Shown here one piece after another: positions 9,030 to 16,702 of a stretch of DNA of 50,951 nt (position 1 is the stretch's first letter; every line of letters starts with the position of its first letter). Below the pieces are notes generated by a model that saw only the letters and a list, made by a program, of their open reading frames with translations, was not told the origin of the DNA and ran no database searches. A program made the position numbers and the translations under genes. This DNA is from Acidimicrobiia bacterium (GTDB lineage Bacteria; Actinomycetota; Acidimicrobiia; Spongiisociales; UBA5794), in assembly GCA_030066755.1 (NCBI GenBank), contig JASJAX010000039.1, forward strand, positions 1-50,951, given 5' to 3'.

Positions 9030-9542
9030 ATGAGTACAGAACAGACTCTCGCCAGTCAGGAGCACATCGTGCTCACCGCCCAGGAAGGGGAGCACTTCCA
9101 CTTCCTCAACCATCTCGCCACCATCAAAGTGCGTGCGGGAGATCACCGGACCATGAGCGTCGTCGAGTTCGTCGGCCCGCGAGGTTTTGGTCCGCCCCTT
9201 CACAACCACATCGACGAGGACGAGTTGTTTGTGGTCTTCGAGGGTGAGTTGGAGTTCCGCACCGGCGATGAGCGCATTGTCGGAGGCGCCGGCTCGCTCG
9301 CCTATCTCCCGAGGGCCGTGCCGCACACGTTCCAGGTCGTGAGCGAGACCGCCAGATTCATGAACGTCACGGCGTCGACTTCGACGATCCCGCGATTCGA
9401 TCGGATGGTGTCGACGCTCGGCGAGGCGGTTACCCAGCCATCGATGCCTGAACCCGGGTACGTCGATCCGGTCCGGGTCGCCGACGTGTGTCGTGACCTC
9501 GGCATCGACATCGTGGGCCCACCTCCGGCGCCGCTCGACTGA
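9030..9542 (+). CDS. cupin domain protein
   Basis: A 170-residue single cupin. Motif 1 is seen as GPPLHNHIDEDELFVVFEG with metal ligands His, His and Glu, and motif 2 as LAYLPRAVPHTFQV with the last His. The metal and substrate are unknown. It starts 35 bases after the hydrolase-BTAD gene; the two may be functionally linked. CACGAT, a weak -10 match, ends seven bases before the ATG. Confidence 0.83.
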   Translation: MSTEQTLASQEHIVLTAQEGEHFHFLNHLATIKVRAGDHRTMSVVEFVGPRGFGPPLHNHIDEDELFVVFEGELEFRTGDERIVGGAGSLAYLPRAVPHTFQVVSETARFMNVTASTSTIPRFDRMVSTLGEAVTQPSMPEPGYVDPVRVADVCRDLGIDIVGPPPAPLD

Positions 9543-9578
9543 AGGCGATCGAGCCATCTTGACGAACCGCTCTCACAC

Positions 9579-9585
9579 CGAGGAG
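9579..9585 (+). promoter_or_regulatory. ribosome binding site deciding the start of the cupredoxin-like lipoprotein
   Basis: The purine run CGAGGAG abuts an ATG at 9586 but is six bases from the ATG at 9592, which favours the second ATG. Confidence 0.6.
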
Positions 9586-9591
9586 ATGACC

Positions 9592-10212
9592 ATGTCCGCA
9601 CCCAATCCTTCGTACCGCCGTCGTGTCGGGGCTCTCGCCGCTGCATTCGGCCTCTCGTCCCTACTCATCGCCGCCTGCAGCGACGCGGCGTCGACCACGA
9701 CGACGACGCCCACCACCGCGGCTCCGGCTCCAACTACGGCAGCTTCCGTCGTCACGACCAGTCCTGCAGCGATGCCGGTGGAGATCGTCGTGCGAGCCGT
9801 CGACTTCGGTTACGAGGGCCTTCCGACCACAGTTCCGGCAGGCACCACGATCGTGCTCGAGAACTCGAGCGCCATGGAGCTCCACGAGTTCGTGGCGATC
9901 CGTCTCCCTGACGATGAGACACGGTCTGTCCAGGAGCTCGTCCAGCTTCCGCCCCAGGAGTTGGCCGCGTTCTTCCCGCTCGTCGAAACGGTGATCATCG
10001 CGCCGCCGGGTGAAGCCGGGTTCCCGGTGGAGGGGACGGGCACGCTCACCGAACCGGGTCGGTACGCCATCATCTGTGCGATTCCGACCGGGGCCGATCC
10101 GGCGGAGTACCTCGCAGCAGCGGCGGAAGCCGAGGGCGGTCCACCAGAGGTCGAGGGCGGTCCGCCGCACTTCGTGGTTGGGATGTGGGCAGAGGTGATT
10201 GTGGAGGCGTGA
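9592..10212 (+). CDS. lipoprotein with a cupredoxin-like domain
   Basis: A 206-residue secreted lipoprotein with lipobox LLIAAC, a Thr/Pro/Ala linker to about residue 55, and a beta-rich domain. The domain starts VEIVVRAVDFGYEGLPTTVP and continues with an LENSSAMELHEFVAIRL strand, then PGRYAIICAIPTGA near the end. This order (strand, His, later Cys) resembles plastocyanin/azurin-like copper domains, but a full His2-Cys-Met site is not obvious. Function is unknown. Confidence 0.72.
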   Translation: MSAPNPSYRRRVGALAAAFGLSSLLIAACSDAASTTTTTPTTAAPAPTTAASVVTTSPAAMPVEIVVRAVDFGYEGLPTTVPAGTTIVLENSSAMELHEFVAIRLPDDETRSVQELVQLPPQELAAFFPLVETVIIAPPGEAGFPVEGTGTLTEPGRYAIICAIPTGADPAEYLAAAAEAEGGPPEVEGGPPHFVVGMWAEVIVEA

Positions 10213-10230
10213 CGGCTGGCGGCGAGCCGG

Positions 10231-12561
10231 CTACGCCCCGTCCTCTGGAACCAGGAACAGTGTTGTCGTCGTCGCCTCGGCCACAGCATCCTCCGAGTAG
10301 GGCATGGGCACGCCGGTTCCGGTTCGCCATGGGTCGACCTGGTCTGCGTAGTGCGGGGACACCGGGTTCCCCGATTGGCCGCCGGGCAGCGAGAAGCGGG
10401 ATGCGTCCCAGTTGCCGACGTCGACGGCCATCCGTAGCGAGGCGATCGCCGACGGGTTGCCGAGCGGGTTGAGCGGCGGTGCGCCCGACTGCGACACGGT
10501 GGAGAAATCGCCTGACCAGCGGATCGGGCCGATGTTGAAGATGCGGTCGAACGGCTTCTGGTCGCCGAGCGCATGACGCAGCGTGAGCGGTCGCACATCA
10601 CCCCACTTCCAGGCGCTGGGGTCGTCGCCGAACCGGCTTCGCAGGATCTGCTCGGCGACCCTGAGCGACCCGCGGATCTCGGTACCCCAGTCGGAGAACC
10701 AACCCTCGGGTCGTTCGCGGAGAAGCCGCACCAGGTGACCCGCGCGGCTGAACGCAAACATGTTGTTCGGGTTGAGCGGAGCCGGAGCGAAGCCTCGACC
10801 CACCACGAAGTCCGCAGAGATCGGTGCCTTGGCAAACGCAACCCTGCGCTCCATCTCGACCAACCAAAGGACGAACACGCTGCCGGCAGCCGACTCGCTG
10901 CTCAGGTCGCCGTCCCAGTCGCTCAGGAGGCGGTGAGAGAGTGCCGAGTCGGGCCGGGGTTCGATGGCGAGGAGATGCTCGCCGAGTTCGGCCCACAACG
11001 GTGTGACGGTGTCGAGCTGGGCTCGCAAGGTCGACGCCACGTCCCAATCGGATCGGGGCTCGAGCAGCTCGTTGATGCGGGTGATGCGATGCCCGTCGAT
11101 CCAGTCGACCCCGAGTGAAGCATCGTCCTCGGCATTCGGGCGGTTGTTGGCCGTTGCCAGGAATCCAAGTTCGGGATCGAAGGCCTCCGGCATGTTCTCG
11201 AACGGGACCCGCCCGTCGAGCCAACCGTTGTCGGTGTCCCAAGCAGCCGCCGGGAGTGCACCGATGCCGCGCTTGCGCACGGGAGCTTGACCGGCGAGCT
11301 TCCACCCGATCGAGCCACCGGCGTCGGCGAACACCACGTTGAGGGGTGGTCCGTGCCAGTCACGTAGGGCGTTGCGTAGTTCGTGTGACGACGTCGCTCG
11401 GACGAGCTCGAACAGGGCGCTCACGCCGGACGGATGGAGCCACGTTGCGGCCATGGAGATCGCATCGGGGGTGTTCGGCATGGGCGGCCCCACGATCGGA
11501 CCGTGGGGTGTGATCAGGACCTCCTCGGTGACCGGGTCGCCCCGTCGCACTTCGATCGTCTCGCGGAGCACCTCGCACTCGACCCAGTCCTCGCCGCGCA
11601 GCACGCTGCGTCCATCGGGTCCGATCTTCTCGAGGAACAGGTCGGTGTTGTCGACCAGTCCGGCGGTCACGCCCCAGGCGACGTGCCCGTTGTGGGCCGA
11701 ACCGAAGCCGGGCGTCCCCGCGAGCACGGCTCCGGCCGCAGACCAGTCCGGTGCGGTGACGTGGGCGAGATACCAATGCGCCGGCAAGACCGGCGCGAGG
11801 TGCGGGTCATTCGCCATGATTGGCCGCCCGCTGGCGGTGCGAGATCCGGCGACTGCCCAGTTGTTGGATCCGCCGCCGCCGAGTGCATCACGAAGTCGTG
11901 CGATGTCATCGGCAAGACCAGCGACGGCGGGACCTGCCGCAGCTCCCGGGGGATCGGTGACCGGGTGCCACTCGGGATATCCGGGATCGAGCGCCTCCAG
12001 GGCCGCCGGCCCGTCGTGCTGGAACACGGCGAGCCGAGCCAACTCGGCGTCCCAGTTCGAGGCAAGAGAGAACGCTTGCAGGAGGAAGATGCCGAGGCAA
12101 TCGGTCACGGTGAACGGCGTCGGCGCCGTCCGCAGTAGCGCAAACTCGTGGGCGGCGGCGCGTGTGCCGTGAGCCCGACCGGCATTGACGCCGGCAGCGA
12201 AGGCCTCGATGCCGACACGTTCGTGCTCGTGGAGCTGGTGTTGTTGGACTTCGGCCGCGCGGAGAAACCCGATACGCCGAGAAAGCCGATCGAGATCGAC
12301 AACGTCGGCGCCGACCAACGCTGCAGTGGTGCCGCGCACGACCCGCGTCAGGGTCTCGATCTGGAATGAGCGGTCTTGACCTTGGCAGAAGCCGAGCCCG
12401 AACCATGCGTCCGCTTCCGACGTGGCGGTGATGTGCGGTATCCCGTACCGATCGCGGCGAACCGTCACCACAGCGTCGACGCCCGGCACCGACGCAACAC
12501 CTTCTGTGAGCGGGAGCCGGCGGCCAAGTGCGAAACGGAAGAGGTGACGCAGTGGGTCCAT
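10231..12561 (-). CDS. penicillin acylase family protein
   Basis: A 776-residue N-terminal-nucleophile hydrolase precursor of the penicillin/cephalosporin/acyl-homoserine-lactone acylase family. The beta-chain N-terminal Ser is expected at about residue 232 in GGGSNNWAVAG, where autoprocessing would cut. Supporting motifs are DRYGIPHITA at the N-terminus, ANDPHL, and AHNGHVAWGVTAGLVDNTDLF. These enzymes hydrolyse amides such as beta-lactam side chains or acyl-homoserine lactones; the natural substrate is unknown. There is no clear signal peptide, which is unusual because many relatives are exported. I chose ATG 12561 because TAGATT ends six bases upstream; a GTG two codons earlier is the alternative. 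Confidence 0.9.
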   Translation of the reverse strand: MDPLRHLFRFALGRRLPLTEGVASVPGVDAVVTVRRDRYGIPHITATSEADAWFGLGFCQGQDRSFQIETLTRVVRGTTAALVGADVVDLDRLSRRIGFLRAAEVQQHQLHEHERVGIEAFAAGVNAGRAHGTRAAAHEFALLRTAPTPFTVTDCLGIFLLQAFSLASNWDAELARLAVFQHDGPAALEALDPGYPEWHPVTDPPGAAAGPAVAGLADDIARLRDALGGGGSNNWAVAGSRTASGRPIMANDPHLAPVLPAHWYLAHVTAPDWSAAGAVLAGTPGFGSAHNGHVAWGVTAGLVDNTDLFLEKIGPDGRSVLRGEDWVECEVLRETIEVRRGDPVTEEVLITPHGPIVGPPMPNTPDAISMAATWLHPSGVSALFELVRATSSHELRNALRDWHGPPLNVVFADAGGSIGWKLAGQAPVRKRGIGALPAAAWDTDNGWLDGRVPFENMPEAFDPELGFLATANNRPNAEDDASLGVDWIDGHRITRINELLEPRSDWDVASTLRAQLDTVTPLWAELGEHLLAIEPRPDSALSHRLLSDWDGDLSSESAAGSVFVLWLVEMERRVAFAKAPISADFVVGRGFAPAPLNPNNMFAFSRAGHLVRLLRERPEGWFSDWGTEIRGSLRVAEQILRSRFGDDPSAWKWGDVRPLTLRHALGDQKPFDRIFNIGPIRWSGDFSTVSQSGAPPLNPLGNPSAIASLRMAVDVGNWDASRFSLPGGQSGNPVSPHYADQVDPWRTGTGVPMPYSEDAVAEATTTTLFLVPEDGA

Positions 12562-12567
12562 TCGCAC

Positions 12568-12573
12568 AATCTA
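12568..12573 (-). promoter_or_regulatory. -10 box TAGATT for the penicillin acylase gene
   Basis: On the minus strand TAGATT ends six bases before the ATG at 12561. Confidence 0.5.
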
Positions 12574-12592
12574 GGAGGCCCGGTGCCGTTCG

Positions 12593-12613
12593 TATCTGGC
12601 TACTGGCTACTGA
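12593..12613. repeat. short heptamer repeat, CTACTGR family
   Basis: Three units in 7-base phase (TATCTGG, CTACTGG, CTACTGA) lie between two divergent genes. The array is short and could be chance, but it shares the 7-base period of the other intergenic arrays. Confidence 0.45.
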
Positions 12614-12698
12614 TCGACGCGCCCACGCGGGGAACGGTCCCTCGCAGTGCGCAACATCCTCGGTAGAGTCCCGTCAATCGAAGGGGAGGACTCCTGTA

Positions 12699-13256
12699 AT
12701 GCGCCGTCGGTTTGCGTTCGTGCTCGCGCTTGGAATGGTTGTGGCCGCCTGTGGTGGCGGCGGTGGTGACGACGCAGCAGCTATCTCTGATGCCATTGCG
12801 GACGCCATGATGGACAACGCCGGCGAAGAGACCCCGTTCGAGCGGGACCAAGCTGAGTGTTTCGGGGATGAGGTCGTGGACCGCATGGGAGTCGAGCGAC
12901 TCGTCGCTGTTGGCCTCAGCGTCGAGGAGATCGAGGCCGGGGCCGATCCGGGCTCCGTGGACCTCACCGACGAAGACATCGACAACATGACGGGCGCCAT
13001 CAGCGAGTGCATCGACTTCGGTCGCCTCGTGGTCGACGAGATGGCGGCTGAGATCGCCATCAGCGACGAGTCGGCGACGTGTCTCGCCGATGGAATCAAC
13101 GAGGCGGACATCCTCGGGGCGATGGCAGAGTCGTTCATCCTCGGAGATAGCGAGGAGATTCCGGCAGACGTCGAGGCAGAGATGACCAGTGTGCTCTTCG
13201 GACTCCTTGGCGACTGCCTCACTGCAGACGAGATCAGCGGGTTCATCGGCGGCTGA
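12699..13256 (+). CDS. small lipoprotein of unknown function
   Basis: A 185-residue protein with a signal peptide and lipobox MVVAAC followed by GGGGG. The rest is acidic and helical, with Cys residues in ECFGD, SECIDF, ATCLAD and GDCLTAD that could form disulphides. I recognise no domain. The start is set by GGGGAGGA upstream of ATG 12699, and TAGAGT at 12664-12669 is a plausible -10 box, so this message appears to have a leader. Confidence 0.75.
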   Translation: MRRRFAFVLALGMVVAACGGGGGDDAAAISDAIADAMMDNAGEETPFERDQAECFGDEVVDRMGVERLVAVGLSVEEIEAGADPGSVDLTDEDIDNMTGAISECIDFGRLVVDEMAAEIAISDESATCLADGINEADILGAMAESFILGDSEEIPADVEAEMTSVLFGLLGDCLTADEISGFIGG

Positions 13257-13279
13257 TCCGGCGCAGTCGATCGGAGCGG

Positions 13280-13285
13280 TATTCT
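13280..13285 (+). promoter_or_regulatory. -10 box TATTCT for the methyltransferase gene
   Basis: TATTCT ends six bases before the ATG at 13292. Confidence 0.55.
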
Positions 13286-13291
13286 CCGCCG

Positions 13292-13909
13292 ATGTCGCAG
13301 CAAGACGATCGACGGGTCTCCTGGAACGAGCGCTACATCGCGCAGGGCGAACTATGGGGTGCCGACGCCAATCGTTTCGTGGCTTCCGAACTCGATGGTC
13401 TTGCACCGCGCCGGGTGCTGGATCTCGCATGCGGGCAGGGTCGCAACGCCGTGTGGCTTGCGCTCCAAGGCCACACCGTGACTGGCGTCGACATCTCGGA
13501 CGTTGCCATCGAGCAAGCCCGCGCAGTTGCGGCCAACGCAGGCGTTGCGGTCGAACTCATTGCCGACGACCTCCTCGTCTGGGAGCCGGAACCGGCCGCG
13601 TACGACCTCGTGCTGCTGTCCTACGTGCAGTTGCCCGAGGGATCTCGCCAGCTCGTCCACGCCAAGGCGGTCGCCGCTCTCGCACCGGGAGGTCGGGTGT
13701 TCCTGATCGCCCACCATCGGGACAACCTCGAGCACGGCATCGGTGGTCCGCCGACGGACGACGTGCTGTTCGACGAGGCGCAGCTCGCTGCCGACTTCGC
13801 CGTACTCGATGTCATCCGCAACGAGGTGGTGCTGCGTCCTGCGGAGAAGGACGGCGTGAGCGGCACCGCCATCGATGTCCTGCTGATCGCTGAACAGCCG
13901 GCGGCGTGA
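13292..13909 (+). CDS. class I SAM-dependent methyltransferase (TehB-like)
   Basis: A 205-residue protein with the SAM-binding motif VLDLACGQGRNAVWLA (motif I) and the acidic end of strand 2 in VTGVDISDVAIEQA. It begins with WNERYIAQGELWG, typical of the TehB/thiopurine-type subgroup. Substrate is unknown. It converges on sodX, whose stop lies 13 bases away on the other strand. Confidence 0.86.
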   Translation: MSQQDDRRVSWNERYIAQGELWGADANRFVASELDGLAPRRVLDLACGQGRNAVWLALQGHTVTGVDISDVAIEQARAVAANAGVAVELIADDLLVWEPEPAAYDLVLLSYVQLPEGSRQLVHAKAVAALAPGGRVFLIAHHRDNLEHGIGGPPTDDVLFDEAQLAADFAVLDVIRNEVVLRPAEKDGVSGTAIDVLLIAEQPAA

Positions 13910-13922
13910 GCCGACCAGCCGG

Positions 13923-14414
13923 TCAGACGCGTCCGAAGTCCGGGAGCGGCCAGTAGCGGAACCGGACGCGCCACAGGGCAGCAGTGTGATGGACCGGGCC
14001 GAATGCGCGGCTGTCGGCCAGGGTCAACGTCCGGGCGTCGCTCAGGACAAACACTTCGTCTTCTGCCAATGTCCACTCGCCGTCGGGGCGGGTCGGGCCG
14101 TCGGCCCACGGCTCAGCGAGTACCTCGCCGTCGACATGAACCTGGGCGTTGCTGACCGTGATCGTTTCGTTCGGAAGCCCGACCACGCGTTTCACGAGCG
14201 TGAAACCGAGGCGACCCGGGTGATCGAACACGACGATCTCGCCGCGACTCAGCGGTCCCGTCGAGCGTTGCGCCAGTACCCAGTCGCCGTCTCGCAGCGT
14301 CGGCATCATCGACTGCTCGGCGATCACGTAGCGGCGGAGCGTGCCGCGCAGACCGGCGAGGGCGAGTACGGCCATCCCCAGCAGCGCAGCCACAGTGCCT
14401 TTGCGTCGTCGCAC
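13923..14414 (-). CDS. sodX: S26 family signal peptidase, probable NiSOD maturation protease
   Basis: A 163-residue type I signal-peptidase-like protein: one N-terminal membrane segment (about residues 7-24), nucleophile Ser35 in AEQSMMPTL, general base Lys75 in TLVKRVVG, and a late SDAR/ADSRAFGPV box. It is shorter than housekeeping LepB and is divergent to a nickel superoxide dismutase gene, the usual setting of SodX, the peptidase proposed to remove the NiSOD leader so the N-terminal His can bind nickel. I place the start at GTG 14414, seven bases after TAGGAT; a GTG seven codons upstream is possible. Confidence 0.85.
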   Translation of the reverse strand: MRRRKGTVAALLGMAVLALAGLRGTLRRYVIAEQSMMPTLRDGDWVLAQRSTGPLSRGEIVVFDHPGRLGFTLVKRVVGLPNETITVSNAQVHVDGEVLAEPWADGPTRPDGEWTLAEDEVFVLSDARTLTLADSRAFGPVHHTAALWRVRFRYWPLPDFGRV

Positions 14415-14421
14415 GGCGTCG

Positions 14422-14427
14422 ATCCTA
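14422..14427 (-). promoter_or_regulatory. -10 box TAGGAT for sodX
   Basis: On the minus strand TAGGAT ends seven bases before GTG 14414. Confidence 0.5.
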
Positions 14428-14481
14428 TCGGGCACGGAGGCGCAGCCGGTGGCACCCGCCGGACAGCAACCGGGGTGGGTG

Positions 14482-14487
14482 TAGGGT
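14482..14487 (+). promoter_or_regulatory. -10 box TAGGGT for sodN
   Basis: TAGGGT lies 34 bases before the sodN start, so unlike many neighbours this gene has a leader carrying an AGGAGG site at 14510-14515. I see no clear inverted repeat for a nickel regulator in the gap. Confidence 0.45.
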
Positions 14488-14521
14488 CAGAGGAACCGTG
14501 CAATCAACCAGGAGGTATCCC

Positions 14522-14938
14522 TTGGGTCTCTTCAAGCCGAGCCGCACTGCGCACGCCCACTGCGATCTGTTCTGTGGTGTCTACGACCCCGCCCAGGCGA
14601 TGATCGAGGCGAAGTCGGTGCTGAACTCCGTGACGAAGTACCACGCATCCGACGACGACGTCTTCCGTGCCCGCGCCATCGCTATCAAGGAAGAGCGTGC
14701 CGAACTCGTCAAACACCATCTCGCCGTGCTGTGGACCGACTTCTTCAAGCCGCATCACGTCGAGGCCTTCCCGAACCTCCATGACCTTTTCTGGCGTGCC
14801 ATCAAACAAGCCGGTGATGCGAAGAAGTCCATGGACCCTGCCGTCTCCGAGAAGCTCATCGACCTCATCAGTGAGATCAGCGGCATCTTCTGGCAGACGG
14901 AAGAGAGCAAGGCGACGGGGGTCTACCCGCCCAGCTAG
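14522..14938 (+). CDS. sodN: nickel superoxide dismutase
   Basis: This 138-residue protein dismutates superoxide using nickel bound by an N-terminal hook. The hook reads HCDLFCGVYDP, starting at His13 of the precursor, so a 12-residue leader must be cut off before nickel can bind; the divergent S26 peptidase is the likely enzyme. Cys2 and Cys6 of the hook are present. The usual Pro5 (HCDLPC) is replaced by Phe. Downstream helical regions match the family (VKHHLAVLWTDFFKPHH, LFWRAIKQAGDAK). TTG 14522 is chosen as start because AGGAGG lies six bases upstream and the resulting leader is of normal length. The product is probably cytoplasmic. Confidence 0.93.
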   Translation: MGLFKPSRTAHAHCDLFCGVYDPAQAMIEAKSVLNSVTKYHASDDDVFRARAIAIKEERAELVKHHLAVLWTDFFKPHHVEAFPNLHDLFWRAIKQAGDAKKSMDPAVSEKLIDLISEISGIFWQTEESKATGVYPPS

Positions 14939-14944
14939 CGCTGG

Positions 14945-14972
14945 GAGTACTGAGTACCGAGTACTGAGTACC
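14945..14972. repeat. heptamer tandem repeat, GAGTACY family
   Basis: Four units in exact 7-base phase alternate GAGTACT and GAGTACC, flanked by CTGG and CCAG. It lies immediately after sodN and before a hairpin. The unit differs from the GTCYCAR arrays but the period is the same. Confidence 0.75.
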
Positions 14973-14979
14973 CAGAATC

Positions 14980-15006
14980 GAAAGCGGCCTCTCCGGGGCC
15001 GCTTTC
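14980..15006. terminator. hairpin between convergent sodN and murJ
   Basis: A perfect 10-base-pair stem (GAAAGCGGCC with GGCCGCTTTC) encloses a 7-base loop. It sits between the convergent ends of sodN and murJ and overlaps the murJ stop. The A/T ends of the stem could act as a bidirectional intrinsic terminator. Confidence 0.7.
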
Positions 15007-16618
15007 ACGCGTTGGGGGTGTGGCTGCCTTGCGATTCCTCTGCCTTGGGACTTGGGACTTGTGACCTGCGACCGGCCGAGAGCCACTCAAAGAGTGCCCC
15101 TCCGAGCCCCAAGGCCACGACAACAAACACCCCGCCCCCCACGATCGTGCCGACCAGTGCCGGCCAGAAGCCGTTCCCGAGGAGTTCGGGGATTCCCCAC
15201 GCGGCCAAGAACGCGGCAGCTCCGCCGATCACCGTGAGGGGTACGGCGCGCCCGGCCGACTCCAGCACCGACCCGACGGATCCGTCGACGGTGTCATCGG
15301 AGTACCACCGCCACGCCAGTGCGGCGGTGTAGAGACCGAGGGCGATCACACTGGCGAGGGCGACACCCTCGAGACCCTGGGTTCGTTGCAGCACGACGTA
15401 GACCGGGACGGCGAGGCCGGTCATCACCGTGCCGACGATGACCGGGGTCCACATGTCCTTGCGGGCGTAGAAGGCCCGGTTGAGGATCTGCAGCCCACCC
15501 CACAGCGGCACGGCGAGCGCGTAGAAGAACAACCCGGCTGCGCTCGCCACCGTGTCCTCGACGGTGAAGCTGCCTCGCTCGAAGAGCACCCGGATGATCG
15601 GCAAGCTCATCGCCATCAGGAGCGCCGTCGCCGCCATCGACAGGACGAGGACCCAGCGGAGGGCGCGGTCGACGGTGGCTGCGAGTTCACGGTGCCGGCC
15701 CTCGGCGAAGAGCCGAGCGAGGAATGGATAGGCGGCGACGCCTGCCGCCTGCGCAATGACGCCAACGGGCACGAGCATCGTGCGCCGCGCGTACTGCAGG
15801 TGGGTCTGGGCCCCGTCGCCCACGAGATCGCCGAAGATGCTCATGAACGTCTCGTCGAGCACCACGATCGACTGCCCGAGCATGAGTGGGATGGCGATCA
15901 GCAAGTACTCGCGCAGCACCGGGTGCCGCCACGGCAATCCACTCGAGAGTCTCATCCCGACCCGCCGGGCCCCCCACCACTGGAGCGCGAAATTGCCCAC
16001 GAACGCACCGGCGAGGGCACCCCAGATGAACCCTTCCGGGTCGGCCTCGCCGCTGGTCCAGGCGTAGCCGACGCCCCCGGCAATGATCCCGAGGTTGTAG
16101 GCAATCGGGGCAATCGACGGAATGGTGAACACCCCCTTCGCGTACTGGACGGCGGTGAAGAGCGCTCCGAGGACGAAGAACACCTGCGCCGGGAGAACGA
16201 TCCGGGTCAGCCGAACCGTTGTCGTCACTTGATCCGCGGTGAAATCGGGATAGATCGCCTCGATGACCGGTGGAGCGGCGACCCAACCCACGACGACGAG
16301 CGACACGATGGCGACGGCGATGGGTCGGATGATGGCGGTCAAGGCCGCCCAACCCCCGTCCTCATCGTCCTCAGCCAGATACCTCGAGAAGATCGGGATG
16401 AACGTGATCGAGAGGAACCCTCCGGCCAACAGGTAGTTCATGAAGTCTGGGATGCGGAAGGCAGCCACGTACTGATCCGTGACGGCGTCGGCTCCTAGGA
16501 GGTCGGCGAAGATGATCTCGCGCACGACGCCGAGGATCCGCGAGAGCAACACGCCACCGGACACGATGAGTGCGGCGATCCCCATCCGCCGGTTCAAGAT
16601 CGATCGCTCGCCTGCCAC
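15005..16618 (-). CDS. murJ: lipid II flippase MurJ
   Basis: A 537-residue integral membrane protein of the MurJ/MviN (MOP) family that moves lipid II across the membrane for peptidoglycan synthesis. It has about 14 hydrophobic segments; the family start is seen in SGGVLLSRILGVVREIIFADLLG, followed by YVAAFRIPDFMNYLLAGGFLSITFIP. Length is normal for a short-form actinobacterial MurJ. The last 20 or so residues (after EWLSAGRRSQ) are encoded by a heptamer repeat array and are probably not part of the fold. GTG 16618 is preceded by TACCTT six bases upstream. Confidence 0.93.
   Translation of the reverse strand: MAGERSILNRRMGIAALIVSGGVLLSRILGVVREIIFADLLGADAVTDQYVAAFRIPDFMNYLLAGGFLSITFIPIFSRYLAEDDEDGGWAALTAIIRPIAVAIVSLVVVGWVAAPPVIEAIYPDFTADQVTTTVRLTRIVLPAQVFFVLGALFTAVQYAKGVFTIPSIAPIAYNLGIIAGGVGYAWTSGEADPEGFIWGALAGAFVGNFALQWWGARRVGMRLSSGLPWRHPVLREYLLIAIPLMLGQSIVVLDETFMSIFGDLVGDGAQTHLQYARRTMLVPVGVIAQAAGVAAYPFLARLFAEGRHRELAATVDRALRWVLVLSMAATALLMAMSLPIIRVLFERGSFTVEDTVASAAGLFFYALAVPLWGGLQILNRAFYARKDMWTPVIVGTVMTGLAVPVYVVLQRTQGLEGVALASVIALGLYTAALAWRWYSDDTVDGSVGSVLESAGRAVPLTVIGGAAAFLAAWGIPELLGNGFWPALVGTIVGGGVFVVVALGLGGALFEWLSAGRRSQVPSPKAEESQGSHTPNA
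15045..15072 (-). repeat. heptamer tandem repeat, GTCYCAR family, inside the murJ C-terminus (copy B)
   Basis: Four units in exact phase, read on the minus strand as GTCGCAG, GTCACAA, GTCCCAA and GTCCCAA, encode part of the C-terminal tail of MurJ (RSQVPSPK). Confidence 0.8.
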
Positions 16619-16624
16619 GCCGCC

Positions 16625-16630
16625 AAGGTA
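16625..16630 (-). promoter_or_regulatory. -10 box TACCTT for murJ
   Basis: On the minus strand TACCTT ends six bases before GTG 16618. Confidence 0.5.
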
Positions 16631-16682
16631 GTGGGGGAGCGCGTTTGCGCAGCGGATCGTGGGGGCCGGTCGGTGTGGCTAG

Positions 16683-16702
16683 ACGTCGGCTTCAGCCGAC
16701 GT
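16683..16702 (-). terminator. hairpin at the end of the four-gene ABC operon
   Basis: ACGTCGGCT and AGCCGACGT form a perfect 9-base stem around a 2-base centre. It begins directly after the stop of the last permease gene and precedes the murJ promoter. There is no strong T-run, so its role as terminator is inferred from position. Confidence 0.6.

Noticed and set aside
15386-16498. A 370-codon plus-strand frame opposite murJ
   Set aside because: Charged, low-complexity antisense frame; MurJ on the other strand has clear family motifs.
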